NCBI GenBank assembly: GCA_034509425.1
Contig: JAVTVJ010000787.1
Span: forward strand, 310,001-374,000
Direction: 5' to 3'
Origin: Eopsaltria australis
Taxonomy: Eukaryota > Chordata > Aves > Passeriformes > Petroicidae
Length of the DNA stretch: 64,000 bases
The notes beneath the pieces are model-generated. The model was not told the origin of the DNA. It made no database searches and was given only the letters and a program-made list of their open reading frames with translations. Numbering within the stretch: position 1 is the stretch's first letter; each line of letters starts with the position of its first letter. The translations under genes and the position numbers were made by a program. Positions 22,901 to 37,540 of this stretch are shown piece after piece.

Positions 22901-25900
22901 AGCTCAACCTCCGTGTTGGCTGATCTCATTACTGATTCTACTCCATCTCCAGCAGCATGCTCAGACTGGGGGTGAAGTTCAGGCTTAGAAGGGCAGACAA
23001 ATGGGGACAAACTCCACATTTCTCACTTTAATTTGGGGTAATTATTAAAAAGAACCGTTTGTCTTCATTGTGGAAGCACAGTTAGAACCTCAAGGACTTG
23101 GAACAGGTCCTGGGAGGCGTTTCCAAGAGCGTACTCTGCTCTTTGGCAGCAGCCCAGGCCCAAGCTTTGTAGGGACAGAGTACCCAAGCCACGTTAAGAA
23201 GCTTCTCTCCACCTACTTCTTCATCACCAAGAAGAGCGTGCGGCTGTGGCCGATCCCTCTGGGGTTCAGGCTCAAGGGAAGGACATCAGGATAGTCAGCA
23301 AAGGCTCCAGGCAGCAAAGGGACAGAGGACGTGAACGCTCGGATCACCTGGATTATATTGGGATGAGGCTGCAGCTTCTTCCTCCCAAGGACAGGTTTTC
23401 TGTGCAGAGGGGAGACACCACAGATTGCATCAATCCCTCAAGTCGGTTCTGATGGATCACAGACACGTTGCTGTTACTGCTGGAATTACTTTTCATTATT
23501 ATGGCCTGTCCTCCGCACCAAAGGGTTTCCCAGCAGTGAGCAAACACGTTTGTTCTGCACTGGAAGCCTCATCAGAGGGAGATGAAAGCTGCACAGGGTG
23601 GATTACAGGACTGCACGTTAAGCAAATAGTCAGACACTCACATCCTGGAATCCACTCACTGAGCAAGAGCATGGGCAGCAGTTGCATGGCCTACTTCCCA
23701 ACCAGCATCTCAGCCCAGTGTTTCCCAGGTGCGTGCAGAGCACCCACAGCCCAACAGGCCTCATCTCCCAGCACCTCCCCAGAGCTGAGAATCCACCCCG
23801 GTGCCTCCCAGAGCAAATTGAGCCAACCAAGCCCCTCTCAGGAGCTCTGTTGTAACTGGATTTCCCTATTCACAATGGCCAAACAGGAAATCAGGTGCTT
23901 TACCTGTGCTACAAACAAAGCTTTGATAAAAACCCTCACACATAACCTGTAGCTTTCAATTACTCAAGCCCCACTAACCCTTTCATGCTGCTAACAAAGG
24001 CAAAGCAAGGCACAGGCTGCTTCTCCATTCATAAAGAGCTACAGCAGCTCTAGAGAATAACATCAGAACACAATTACTTTGTTAGACATATAATAAAGGT
24101 CAACTTCACGCTGGGAGTATCAATTTAGACCCTCTACTTTCTGGCAGAGGCAGGAAGCTCTCACTACCCTGAAAAGCAAATTACCTATCTGTCTGCAACA
24201 CAGATCTCTCATCCCCTGAATGTCAAACATCCCTTTGGCTGCTCTACTGCATTCCCAGCCAGCCACATAGGGTACAGCATTCATTATTCATTTGTATTGG
24301 CAGCTGGGATGGATTTGAAATTTAAATCAGACAATCTGGGCTGTGGACTCCATTGTTTCAAATGGAACAAAAAGATGCATTTCTGAACAAAAAGACAGCT
24401 AACTTGAGGTAATTTAGGAGTTTCCATGAGATTTTCCACCTTCACGCTGTTTGCTCACTTCCCACTCAGGTGAAAGAGTGGGAACTGAGTCATTTCCATT
24501 TTCCCTCTCACCAGTTTTCCTGTACTAACACAATTTCAACCTCCCTGTCCAGCACCCATTTCACACCAAACCAGTTCTCAAACCTCCCAGTCAAATTGTA
24601 TGACACTGAAATCATTTGATGTTTAATACATTCAAACTGTTACCGATTGCAGCGGTGCAATTAAAAAGCATCACAATGCAAATTTAAATAGTGTTTGAGC
24701 AGTGGCTCCTCCAGCCTTTACCTCAGCAAATGCCAACTCATTTCAACACAGGAAAGCTCAGCCACAGCCCCAGCCACCCCCTAGACCCTACCAGAACCCC
24801 AAATGTTCCCAAATTATTGGTGCACTCTTCCAACCCCCTCTGGACCACACAGTTCCGCGATGCAATTCCCTGCATGCCAACAAACTTAACAATCCCCAGG
24901 TTTATCTGCTTCCAGCAGCTACTCTAAAAAGCCCTATCCACCCTCTTAAAAGTGCAAATTACTGCTAAGTTAATCAAGGGCTAAAATCAGCACCTTGCCA
25001 CCTCCATACCTGTGGCCAGAGACTGCTCCGTATTCCCCGGATAAAGCAACGCCGGTGGCTGGGACGAGCTCTCGGCCCATGGCATCAAGGATGGCTTCAC
25101 TGGAGGAACCAGCCTGCAACAACAATCACACCCCCACGTTGGTTCCAGCTCTGAAATCACCCGGCCCCAATGCAAGCTGAAAGCAGCTAATCCTGGTGCT
25201 GGCACTGTGTCTGGAGCTGGATCGACTGGGACCAGATTGCAGGAGTCCCTCCCTTGAAAATTAAGAAAGACAATTAACTACTTAAAGGGTTCACCAAGGG
25301 AGGTGGCAAGGCCTTTACTTGCAGAAAGAAATCGATTTGTCACTTCAAATGCATCCTCAGCAATCCAAACTACGCCTTAGCACTCACTTTCAACTTCCAA
25401 ACCCAAGTGGAAGAGCCCACAGCTAAATGTCAGGGTACTCCTGGAGCCCAAGGGATTCCAGATGTTGGCATTCTGGAATCATTCTCCTGAAATATTCACT
25501 TGTCACATCAATAGGGAAAGCCACATGGATTTTTTTAAACATGGAAGAGCCACATTGAGGGGTTGGATCACCTGGGCTGGGAAAACACTGGAGCAGACCT
25601 TGGACAGGGGACCCAGCAGGCAGCTTACTGTGCACCCTGAGAGCACTGACTCTTCAGGAAGAAAACCCACCTCTGTCCTAACACTGACAGGACACTAACT
25701 CCTAAACCACTGGCAGCAGTGGCTTTCCCATTCTCAGACCTTTCTATCAGAAAACCTTTTCTTCCCAAAGCATCACCTCCATACCCAACATCTCCAGCAG
25801 CAGCAGCAGCAGCTCTCAGTGCCGATTCCAGAGGATGACAAATGCTAATTACCTCGCTCTGGGACTCTTCACTAACACTCAACGTCTCCAGTGTCACCTA

Positions 25901-28500
25901 CCAACAGCTTTGTTGTGACACACTCATCCTGCACTCCATAATTAGCGCTTTCAATGCTCCAGTATTAAACATTCCAGCCAGAATTCCCCCAGCAACGCAC
26001 ACGGGGATCCGGCGCCGACTCCTTACCGAAATGTTCCACATCATTTTGATGGCTAAGGGAAAAGCCCCTTTGGGTTGGTGTTTCACTACAGGCTCCTCTT
26101 CAGCAGCACCCTGGGAAGCTGAGCCCCGGTCCTGCTGCACAGCTGGGAGCTGGCTGCTCTCCACAGGATCCCGAGCACTGGGACAGAAGGGAATGGCTGC
26201 TTCGTACACGGCGGCACTGCAGCCCTTCCCGATGGGCTGCCCGATGAGATATTCCTCCAGCTTGAAGCCCTGACAGCGGAAGGAGCTCAGGGGATCCTTC
26301 TGCGGCTTGTTCTTCCCAACAAACACGGTCTGAAAGGAACACGGACAGAAAAACCCCACTCAGTTATCCCAGCAAAGGAGAACTTGGTGTTTTCAGAGGT
26401 GTTACACGTCCTGCTGGGTTGGTCCAACCAGGAGGTCTCCATCAGACTCTGACCATTGGGTTAGAATCACTGGAACCACATGGAAGATCATTTGCAGGAG
26501 ATTTATTTTTGTCTGATACAATTTACCCCTAAACCAGTCTTTTCTAAAGGTGTCCTTTTCGAGGGAAGGAGAGGAACCAGGAGGGGGAGTCATCTGCCAA
26601 TCTAGAATATAAATGTATTTTGCCCAGAGAAGCTGTGGCTGCTCCATCCCTGGAAGTGTCCAAAGCCAGGTTGGACAGGGCTTGGAGCAACCTGGGATAG
26701 TGGAAGGTGTCCCTGTTCATGGCAGGGGGTGGAAGAAGATGGGCCTTAAAGTCCCTTCCAGCCCAAACAATTCCATGATTCTGTGGCTGTGTAAAGAAAA
26801 GTTTAACTGAACACTTCTGAAAACAGATGCAATATTACACTTTTCTCCCCTCCCCCATAAACAAATCAGGCAAACAGCATTGAAGAGAAAATCCAATTAA
26901 AAGCAGGAACAGGAAAAACAATGCCTTTTTGTGGTAGTTGACTGTGAGGTTAAGTTTGAGGAAGAGTGAATCCATGATGGGAGGGAGCTGGGGGAGGAAA
27001 TCAAGAGATATGGGAAAACAACACACAGGAGGCTGTTCTGGAGTTTCATCACAGTTCATGATCCTACAGGTCTGGTGGTGTCCCAGCTGTCACCTGGACT
27101 CATAAAAACCTTCTCTTTGAGCTGCAGCCCCAAAGCATCGGTGACCACCCGAGGAATGTGCCATTAGACACAGACCCAGGGACAGAAAATGGAACTAAAC
27201 AGTGAGGGCAGAGGAGAGGAAGCATCCTGGGAAACCTGAGGGAATGTGTCTGCCGGTCGGTGGAGCAGGTGACAGCTGGCTCTGAGCACCAAAGGTCTAT
27301 TTTTACCCAGGAAATATGTTCAGCACCATCCGTCCCCCGTGCCCTGCCAGCACAGCCTGGCCCAGCACTGCAGGGATGGACCTGGGGATCAGTGTCAGTG
27401 TCCTGGGACACGAGACCCCCATCACCAGGGCCCTGACCCCCTCCTTCTGCGGGGGCACAGGGAGTGAGGGTCCCCCAGTACCTGCCTTAGGGTGATGAGG
27501 GGCTGCTGAGTGAGAGGCTTCCCCAGGACCCTATTTTTGGGGAGAAAGGGGTGCCTGTGGGGCTGCTCCGTGCAGTGCCCACCTTCGGGGATGTGCCTGA
27601 GGGCTGCTCATTGCAGCACCCCCACCTTCCTTGGGGAGAGATGGGGAGGTGGCTGGGGGGCTCCCCACAGTAATGACCCCCCTTCCTTTCATGAAGGGTG
27701 CATCAGGGGCTCCATAAAACATGGCTCTCCCCTCCCCTTCATCAAGGATGTCTAGGGGGCTCCCCACAATAGTGACCCCCCCCTCCCCTTGAGAGGGGGC
27801 ATCTGAGGGGCTCCTCACAAGAATCCCCCTCCCCTTTATGGATGATGTTGAAGGGGTTCTCCAGAGCAATGACCTCCCACTACCCTTAATGGGGGGTGTC
27901 TGAGGGACCCCCCAAAGCAAGGACCCCCCCCCTTCCCTTCATGGGGGGCGTCTCTAAGTGACTCCCCACAGCACTGACTCTGTGACTTTCGTGAAGGGGG
28001 GGCTCAAGGGGCTCCACACACCAAGAACCCCCCTCCCTCTCACGAAGGATGCCCAGAGGGCTCCGCAGAGCAACGACCCCCCCGTGCCCTTCTTGAGGGG
28101 TCACCGAGAGGCCCCCCCGCCCCGTCACGGAGATCCTGCCCAGCGGGATCCCCGGCCCGCTCCCCACCTGGATGTGGCGACACGCCGCCTCGGCCCGGCG
28201 CTGCTCCTCCAGGCGCGGCTCCACCAGGCCCAGCGCCATGGCCAGCGCCAGGCACACGCCGCCACCGCCGCGGCCCCGCCGCGCAACGGCCGCCAGCCCG
28301 GCCGCAGGGCCGCGCAGGAAGAGGCGGCGGGCGGCCGGCAGCCAGGCCAGCCAGGGCCGCCATGGAGCGGGCGGAGCGGCGGGCCCGGGGCGGGGGCCGG
28401 GGCCGGGGCCGGGGTCGGGGCGGGGGGCGCGGGGCGCGCAGGGCGGGCGGCACCGCGGGAGGAGCCGCAGGGCCCGGGCCAGCAGCAGCCGCACCGCCAT
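19972..28500 (-). CDS. PINK1: PTEN-induced kinase 1 (PINK1), complete, 8 exons, 570 aa
   Basis: Mitochondrial Ser/Thr kinase that marks depolarised mitochondria by phosphorylating ubiquitin and Parkin. Minus-strand exons: 28500-28168, 26329-26027, 25113-25010, 23399-23217, 22845-22682, 21723-21596, 20856-20620, 20232-19972. Lengths sum to 1,713 bases (570 residues; human 581, also 8 exons). The N-terminus is Arg/Pro-rich (targeting signal, about 1-75), followed by a membrane segment at about 80-95 ([13 protein letters not shown]). The kinase shows the Gly-rich loop [15 protein letters not shown] lysine Lys206 in [15 protein letters not shown] with Asp350, and DFGCCLADE with Asp372. AGSSSE after MMWNIS keeps the serine equivalent to the human autophosphorylation site Ser228. 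[11 protein letters not shown] and the C-terminal extension are intact. Exon 5 uses donor GTTCGT, a weak but GT site. Introns hold CR1 copies (about 21882 and 26625) and a minisatellite in intron 1. Confidence 0.96.
21882..21992 (+). mobile_element. CR1 LINE 3' end in PINK1 intron 5
   Basis: The plus strand shows a CR1 3' terminus: ACCTGGTCTAGTGGGAGGTG, then the 'CATGGCAGGGGGTTGGAA' block, 'TTAAGGTCCTTTCCAACCC', and the terminal ATTTTATGATTCT repeat. It is strongly 5'-truncated and opposite in orientation to PINK1. Confidence 0.9.
26625..26797 (+). mobile_element. CR1 LINE 3' end in PINK1 intron 1
   Basis: Plus-strand CR1 tail: GCTGCTCCATCCCTGGAAGT, GGCTTGGAGCAACCTGGGAT, TTCATGGCAGGGGGTGG, and a terminal block ending near CCATGATTCTGTG. 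It is truncated at the 5' end and inserted antisense to PINK1. Confidence 0.9.
27450..28110. repeat. ~55-60-bp minisatellite in PINK1 intron 1, next to the exon 1 donor
   Basis: About 11 degenerate copies of a 50-60-base unit. Each contains a GGGGCTCC(C/A)CA core, an AATGACCCCCC-like stretch and a CCCTTCATGAAGGGG-like palindrome. The array stops about 60 bases from the exon 1 splice donor at 28167. Strong strand asymmetry in C runs (CCCCCCC) on the plus strand means G runs in the PINK1 sense strand. Confidence 0.8.
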
Positions 28501-28519
28501 GGCCGCACGGACACGGGGA

Positions 28520-28596
28520 CGGGCGGGGCCACCGCGGGCCAGTGGGGAGAGGCCACGCCCAGGAACCCGCCCGAGGGGCGGGGAGGCCACGCCCAC
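28520..28596. promoter_or_regulatory. Likely PINK1 core promoter (GC boxes)
   Basis: Between the PINK1 ATG (28500) and the hexamer array (from 28602) there are only about 100 bases. They hold GGGCGGGG at 28521-28528 and GGGGCGGGG at about 28575-28583, both GC-box (Sp/KLF) motifs. A duplicated GAGGCCACGCCC occurs at 28549-28560 and 28583-28594. No TATA box is seen. A start site here would leave a very short 5'UTR. Confidence 0.5.
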
Positions 28597-28601
28597 GGTA
28601 C

Positions 28602-29175
28602 GGGGAATGGGAATGGGAATGGGAATGGGAATGGGAATGGGAATGGGAATGGGAACGGGAACGGGAACGGGAACGGGAACGGGAACGGGAACGGGAATGG
28701 GAGTGGGAATGGGAATGGGAATGGGAACGGGAATGGAGAGAGGGAATGGGAATGGGAGTGGGAATGGGAATGGGAACGGGAATGGGAATGGGAATGGGAG
28801 TGGGAATGGGAACGGGAATGGGAATGGAGAGAGGGAATGGGAATGGAGAGAGGGAACGGGAACGGGAACGGGAACGGGAACGGAGAGAGGGAAGGGGAAC
28901 GGGAATGGGAACGGGAACGGAAATGGGAATGGGAATGGGAATGGAGAGGGGGATGGAGAGAGGGAATGGGAATGGGAATGGGATCGGGAATGGGATCGGG
29001 ATTGGGAATGGGAACGGAGAGGGGGATGGAGAGAGGGAATGGGAACGGAGAGCGGGATAGAGAGAGAGAATGGGAATGGGAATGCGAACGGGAATGGGAA
29101 GGAAGAGGGGGATGGAGAGAGAGAATGGGAGTGGGAATGGGAATGGGAATGAGAACGGAGAAGGGGATGGAGAGA
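28602..29175. repeat. (GGGAAY)n hexanucleotide array upstream of PINK1
   Basis: About 90 tandem hexamers, mostly GGGAAT, with blocks of GGGAAC (for example 28650-28692) and interruptions GGGAGT and GGAGAGAGGGAAT. Each hexamer supplies a GGG run separated by three bases, so the plus strand has uninterrupted G-quadruplex potential for about 570 bases. The G-rich strand is the PINK1 template strand. All six frames are open for long distances: (Gly-Asn), (Gly-Met), (Glu-Trp) on plus; (Pro-Phe), (Pro-Ile), (Ser-His) on minus. None resembles a real protein. Confidence 0.95.
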
Positions 29176-29184
29176 GGGAATGCA

Positions 29185-29580
29185 AAGGGAGAGAGCCATG
29201 GAGTGGGGCAGGGAATGGGGCACGGAGCGCGGTACACAGCAGGGCACGGAGCGAAGCGTGCAAATGGGCATGGAATGGGGCATGGAATGGGGTAATGAGC
29301 AGGACATGGAGCAGATGTGGAGTGGGGCATTGAACAGGGCATGGAACGGGACATGGAGTGAAGCATGGAATGGGATGTGGAGAGAGCATGGAATGGGACG
29401 TGGAGAGAGCATGGAATGGGACGTGGAGTGAAGCATAGAATGGGATGTGGAGTGAAGCATGGAATGGGACGTGTTGCAAGGCACGAAGCAGGATATGGAC
29501 GGGAACGTGGAGTGGGGCACTGAGCAGGGCATGGAGTGGGTCATGGAGTGGGGCACAGAACAGGGCACAGAGCATGGTGC
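29185..29580. repeat. Degenerate GCATGGAATGGGAC-type minisatellite
   Basis: Directly distal to the hexamer array, a different tandem family runs on: units such as GCATGGAATGGGACGTGGAG with 10-23-base spacing, decaying toward 29580. The shared GAATGGG core suggests it derives from the same ancestral array. Confidence 0.8.
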
Positions 29581-29694
29581 AGCCATGGTAAAGCCTTGTG
29601 CCATGCAGGGCATGGAGGACAGAGCTGGGAGCGCCTTGGCATGGAGCACAGCACTGCCCTGGGAACAGCCAGGGCACAGCCCAGTGTGTGGAAT

Positions 29695-30115
29695 CATCAA
29701 ATCCCAGAATCACAGACTGCTTTGGGCTGGAGGGGACCTCAAAGCCCATCTTGTTCCACCCCCTGCCATGTGCAGGGACGCCTTCCAGTATCCCAAATTG
29801 CTCCAATCCCCATCCATCCTGGCCTTGGACACTTCCAGGGATGGGGCAGCCACAGCTTCTCTGGCCAGCCTGTGTCAGAATCCCTCCTTCCCCTGCTGCC
29901 CATGCTGTGGGATCAGCCCCACAGCCGAGGCACATCCAGCCTCTCATCCACCAGCATCTCCAAGCCTTTCCTAGCAGGAATGTTCTCCATCTCCAGCCAG
30001 TACTGGGAGTTGCCCTGACCCAGGTGCAGCACCCTGCACTTGGCTTTGTTGAACCTCATGAGGTTCCCAGAGCACATCCAGCATCCCCCAGCTCTGCCTG
30101 GGCTGCAGGACATCC
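29695..30115 (-). mobile_element. CR1 LINE 3' end (antisense), between PINK1 and CDA
   Basis: The plus strand begins at 29695 with the reverse complement of a CR1 tail (AATCCCAGAATCACAGACTG), continues through the reversed CATGGCAGGG block (CCCCCTGCCATG), 'CTTGGACACTTCCAGGGATGG' and 'CACAGCTTCTCTGG', and ends in internal CR1 sequence near 'GGTGCAGCACCCTGCACTTG'. The 3' end is intact at the left, so the element is on the minus strand. Confidence 0.88.
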
Positions 30116-30882
30116 CCAAGACCCCAATCCCTGTTTCATCACTTGCTACAGCTGCAGGAGATAAACCAGGACTGCTTTTATTTCACTCGGGCATGGCAGA
30201 AATGCTCAACCCCGCGCTGGTTGGGAAATGTAACGAATTAATTTATCATTGTACTAAAAATCAATAGTATGATCAGCAAATGGCATTACCCTGGAGGCAC
30301 AAAACTCTCCAGAAGTCCTCAAAAACTCCTTGTCCTCTTCTTCACCCCAAACGGAATAAAAGCAAGGAAAACAAGCTGGGGAGAAACGAGCAAAGGACAC
30401 GCTCAGTGCGATAACCATCCTGATCCAGCAATCCACCTAATCTGGATTGGCTCACTAATTACTTCTGGGGCTGATGGACCTTTTCCTTCTTGCTTTCACT
30501 TCTCTTTAGAGATGAAGGATCCAGCACTTTCCCATGCAATGATTTTGCATTATTCAGGAGTGGTTTCTGTACCAAGCCCAAACCTGAGCTGTGCATCAAA
30601 CCCATGTCCGTCTGTGAACTCCTCCCTTGCCTACAGGGATGTCTGGACGCTTTTTTTACTAATAACAGGGAATTTCTATGATTTGATTTTGGCATTTCCT
30701 CGGGGCAAGGTGGAGCCAGAGTCTGCGAATCAACGCTGAATCAGAAGATGAGCCAGAGGAACAGGCAACTTAACAGTATGAACACATTTCCCATTGCGTT
30801 GTTCCCAAAAAGTTGCTGAGGAAATTGGGGAAAACCATTGTCCCCTGTGCCTGAGGGCAAAGGCTGGTGGTGGCCACGCTGC

Positions 30883-35236
<4,354 letters not shown>

Positions 35237-36127
35237 ATGCTGCCTTGGCGCCGGAGCAAGTTCGTGCTGGTGGAGAATGAACGTAAGTGCAAAGGCAAGA
35301 GCCTGGGGCCGGGGCTGAGCTACGCGGCGCTGCTGGCCGGCTTCCTCCGCTCCTGCCCGGACCTGCTGCCCGAGTGCCCGCTGGAGCGCCTGGGCAGCGT
35401 CTTCCGCGGGAAGCGCCAGAAAGTGGAGCTGAACAAGGAGGACCCGACGTACACGGTGCGGTACCTGGGCAACGCCGTCACCCTGCACGCCAAGGGCGAG
35501 GGCTGCACCGAGGAGGCGGTGGGCAAGATCTGGGCCAAGAGCGAGGCGGGCGCCGGCGGGGCCAAGATGAAGCTGACGCTGGGTCCCCACGGCATCCGCA
35601 TGACGCCCTGCGAGAAGGGCGCCCGCCGGCCGGGCCACGCGTACCTGCTGCACCGCATCACCTACTGCGCCGCCGACCGCCGGCACCCCAAGGTGTTCGC
35701 CTGGGTGTACCGGCACCAGGTGAAGAACAAGGCCGTGGTGCTGCGCTGCCACGCCGTGCTGGTGTCCAAGGCCGACAAGGCGCGCGCCATGGCGCTGCTC
35801 CTCTACCAGACCTCGGCCTCGGCCTTCAACGAGTTCAAGCGCCTCAAGAGGCAGAGCGATTTCCGCCACGTGCAGCAGCAGATCCTGGGCGACGCCATCG
35901 TGCCCTTGGTGCCCTTGCGAAGGCTGCTCAACGCCAAGTGTCCCTACCGCCCGCCGGCCGAGCGGGCCCGCTGCGCGCCGAGGCTCAGCTCCATCCTGGA
36001 GGAGGAGGAGGACGAGGCCTTCGGTGCCGGGACGCCCTTGGCGGACGCCGAGCGAGCGGCCGTGCTGCGGCTGGCCAGCGACATGAGGGGCTGCAGCCTG
36101 CGCGGGCCGCGGCCTGGCCTGTGCTGA
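35237..36127 (+). CDS. FAM43B: FAM43B, single-exon PTB/PID-domain protein, 296 aa
   Basis: Intronless member of the FAM43 family, which carries a phosphotyrosine-interaction (PID/PTB-like) domain; molecular role poorly known. The protein begins [20 protein letters not shown]. The PID core includes [21 protein letters not shown] (about 73-93, spanning the family signature YTVxYLGNA), then [29 protein letters not shown] and [20 protein letters not shown]. After RSSIL-like [14 protein letters not shown] the tail is short. The length fits FAM43B (human 329) and not the longer acidic-tailed FAM43A. The start is in a Kozak-like context (GCCGAGATGC). Codon use is extremely GC3-rich, as expected in this CpG island. 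Orientation is divergent from CDA and tandem with MUL1. Confidence 0.93.
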   Translation: MLPWRRSKFVLVENERKCKGKSLGPGLSYAALLAGFLRSCPDLLPECPLERLGSVFRGKRQKVELNKEDPTYTVRYLGNAVTLHAKGEGCTEEAVGKIWAKSEAGAGGAKMKLTLGPHGIRMTPCEKGARRPGHAYLLHRITYCAADRRHPKVFAWVYRHQVKNKAVVLRCHAVLVSKADKARAMALLLYQTSASAFNEFKRLKRQSDFRHVQQQILGDAIVPLVPLRRLLNAKCPYRPPAERARCAPRLSSILEEEEDEAFGAGTPLADAERAAVLRLASDMRGCSLRGPRPGLC

Positions 36128-36310
36128 GCGCCGGTGGCCGCCGTGCCCTCGCCGCGCCCCGAGCCGGTGCTGGACCCTCTTCGGGCATCAAGGACAAGGC
36201 AGCGGCTCCTCCGTTTACGGGAAGACCCATGGTGGGGGTGGGTTTGCACCCCCTGCTCCCCCAGCCCTGCACATGAACCTGCTCTCTCTTGTGCCTCCTC
36301 CGCAGCGGCC

Positions 36311-36357
<47 letters not shown>
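36311..36357 (+). terminator. (AAT)n microsatellite that supplies the FAM43B poly(A) signal
   Basis: About 15 AAT units end in AATAAA (36352-36357), followed by a TG-rich stretch (TGAATGTGTGTTTTCTGCGGTGTG). This is the only good poly(A) signal after the FAM43B stop, about 230 bases downstream, so the microsatellite appears to be part of the 3' end signal. Confidence 0.65.
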
Positions 36358-36358
<1 letters not shown>

Positions 36359-36360
36359 TG

Positions 36361-37540
36361 AATGTGTGTTTTCTGCGGTGTGACGGCGCCTGTGTCTCGC
36401 CCAGACCTTGGCGGATGACAGTTTTAAGCTCGGCACCGAGGCAGCTTGGAGGGGGGGGTGTTTATATTGCATTTACCCCCTCAAAAGGCAAGCCAAGGAG
36501 GGGGAAACTGCGGGGTCCACGGTGCTTTCCTGCGGCACCGAGGGCTGGGCAGAGATGCTCCACGTAGCCATGGCAACTTCATTTTTTAAATATAGAGCTT
36601 GGGGGGGCGGCGGTGGCGCCCACGTCGGGGGAGCAGTTCCGGGGGTTCGGCCCCTCGGACCCCGCTGGAGAGCAGAACACCCCCACACACACACACTCCA
36701 AATTAGCACCATGGGCCTGAAGATCAGTAATTTACGAAAAATTGCTGGTTTTTTTCTTCTTCTTCCCCTTTTGCTGCAGAATAAGCAGTGGTAAGGAGAT
36801 GGTGGGGAGGGGGGAAGGAGGGGTGGGAGATGTCTTGTGTCCCCACCAGCAGGGACCTGCCACCCTGCCATGGGTGGGGTGGGGGAAAAGGACCCTGCAA
36901 AGTGGGGCTGGGGACTCACCCTGAGGCTGAGCCCTGGCAGTGAGGGGGGCACGCGGTGCTGCTGCTTCCCCACAGCCCAGCGAGGGATTGTCACCCCTTC
37001 CCCAAGGCGCTGTAGGGCTGGGATTTGGGGAGATGTCCCCTCCCAGCCATGGGGGACAGGCTTTGCTCTGACCGCTGCTCCCTCAAACTTAGCAGGAGGG
37101 TGAGATTTGGGTGAGGGGGGGTACGGGGAATGCTCCCCCCCCCCGCCCAGCACCCGGGGGATTAGGATTTGGGGCCAGATCCCCAGGGATTGGGGCTGAT
37201 CCCCCCTCAGACGCCGGTGAGGCTGGGGTTTCATCCCTCCCCAAGACCCCAGGGTGGAGGTGCGGGTAAGGCGCGGGGAGGCTGCGACCCGTCCCGCCCC
37301 CCACACTCCCAAGGACGGGGTTTATCGCCGGTAGGGCCGGGATGTGACCCGCAGCCTCTTTTGGGGGGTAATTTGTGTTATCCCCGCACGAACTCGGCTT
37401 TGTGGGCTCCCCTCACCCGCCCGGCCTTGGCGGACCCCGCCTCGATGGCAGCGCCGCCGCTGCCAGAGCGCCGCTCGTGACGTCATCACCCCGCGCCGGC
37501 GCGGCGGGCGGTTGCCGTGGTAACGGCGGGCCGGGCGGCC
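36361..37540. other. FAM43B-MUL1 intergenic region
   Basis: About 1.2 kb, G-rich with short homopolymers and a small (CA)n run at about 36683-36699. No coding sequence is recognised. The MUL1 promoter occupies the right end (see separate entry). Confidence 0.5.
37478..37524 (+). promoter_or_regulatory. MUL1 promoter: CRE palindrome and RFX-type X-box
   Basis: TGACGTCA, a perfect CRE, lies at 37478-37485. GTTGCCGTGGTAAC at 37511-37524 fits the RFX X-box pattern GTNRCC(N)RGYAAC. Both are within 65 bases of the MUL1 ATG at 37541, in GC-rich sequence without a TATA box. Confidence 0.6.

Noticed and set aside
27958..29295. Long plus-strand open frames rich in Gly-Asn, Gly-Met or Glu-Trp
   Set aside because: Simple translations of the hexamer array in each frame, without codon structure, conserved domains or a promoter.
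27886..29947. Very long minus-strand open frames (over 600 codons) upstream of and across PINK1 exon 1
   Set aside because: They are mostly dipeptide runs from the GGGAAY array; only the part after 28500, in one frame, is PINK1 exon 1.
35237..36127. FAM43A instead of FAM43B
   Set aside because: It lacks the long acidic C-terminal half of FAM43A and lies beside CDA and MUL1, as FAM43B does.
35287..36276. 329-codon alternate plus-strand frame overlapping FAM43B
   Set aside because: Shadow frame of GC-rich coding sequence; it lacks any domain and its length match to human FAM43B is coincidence.
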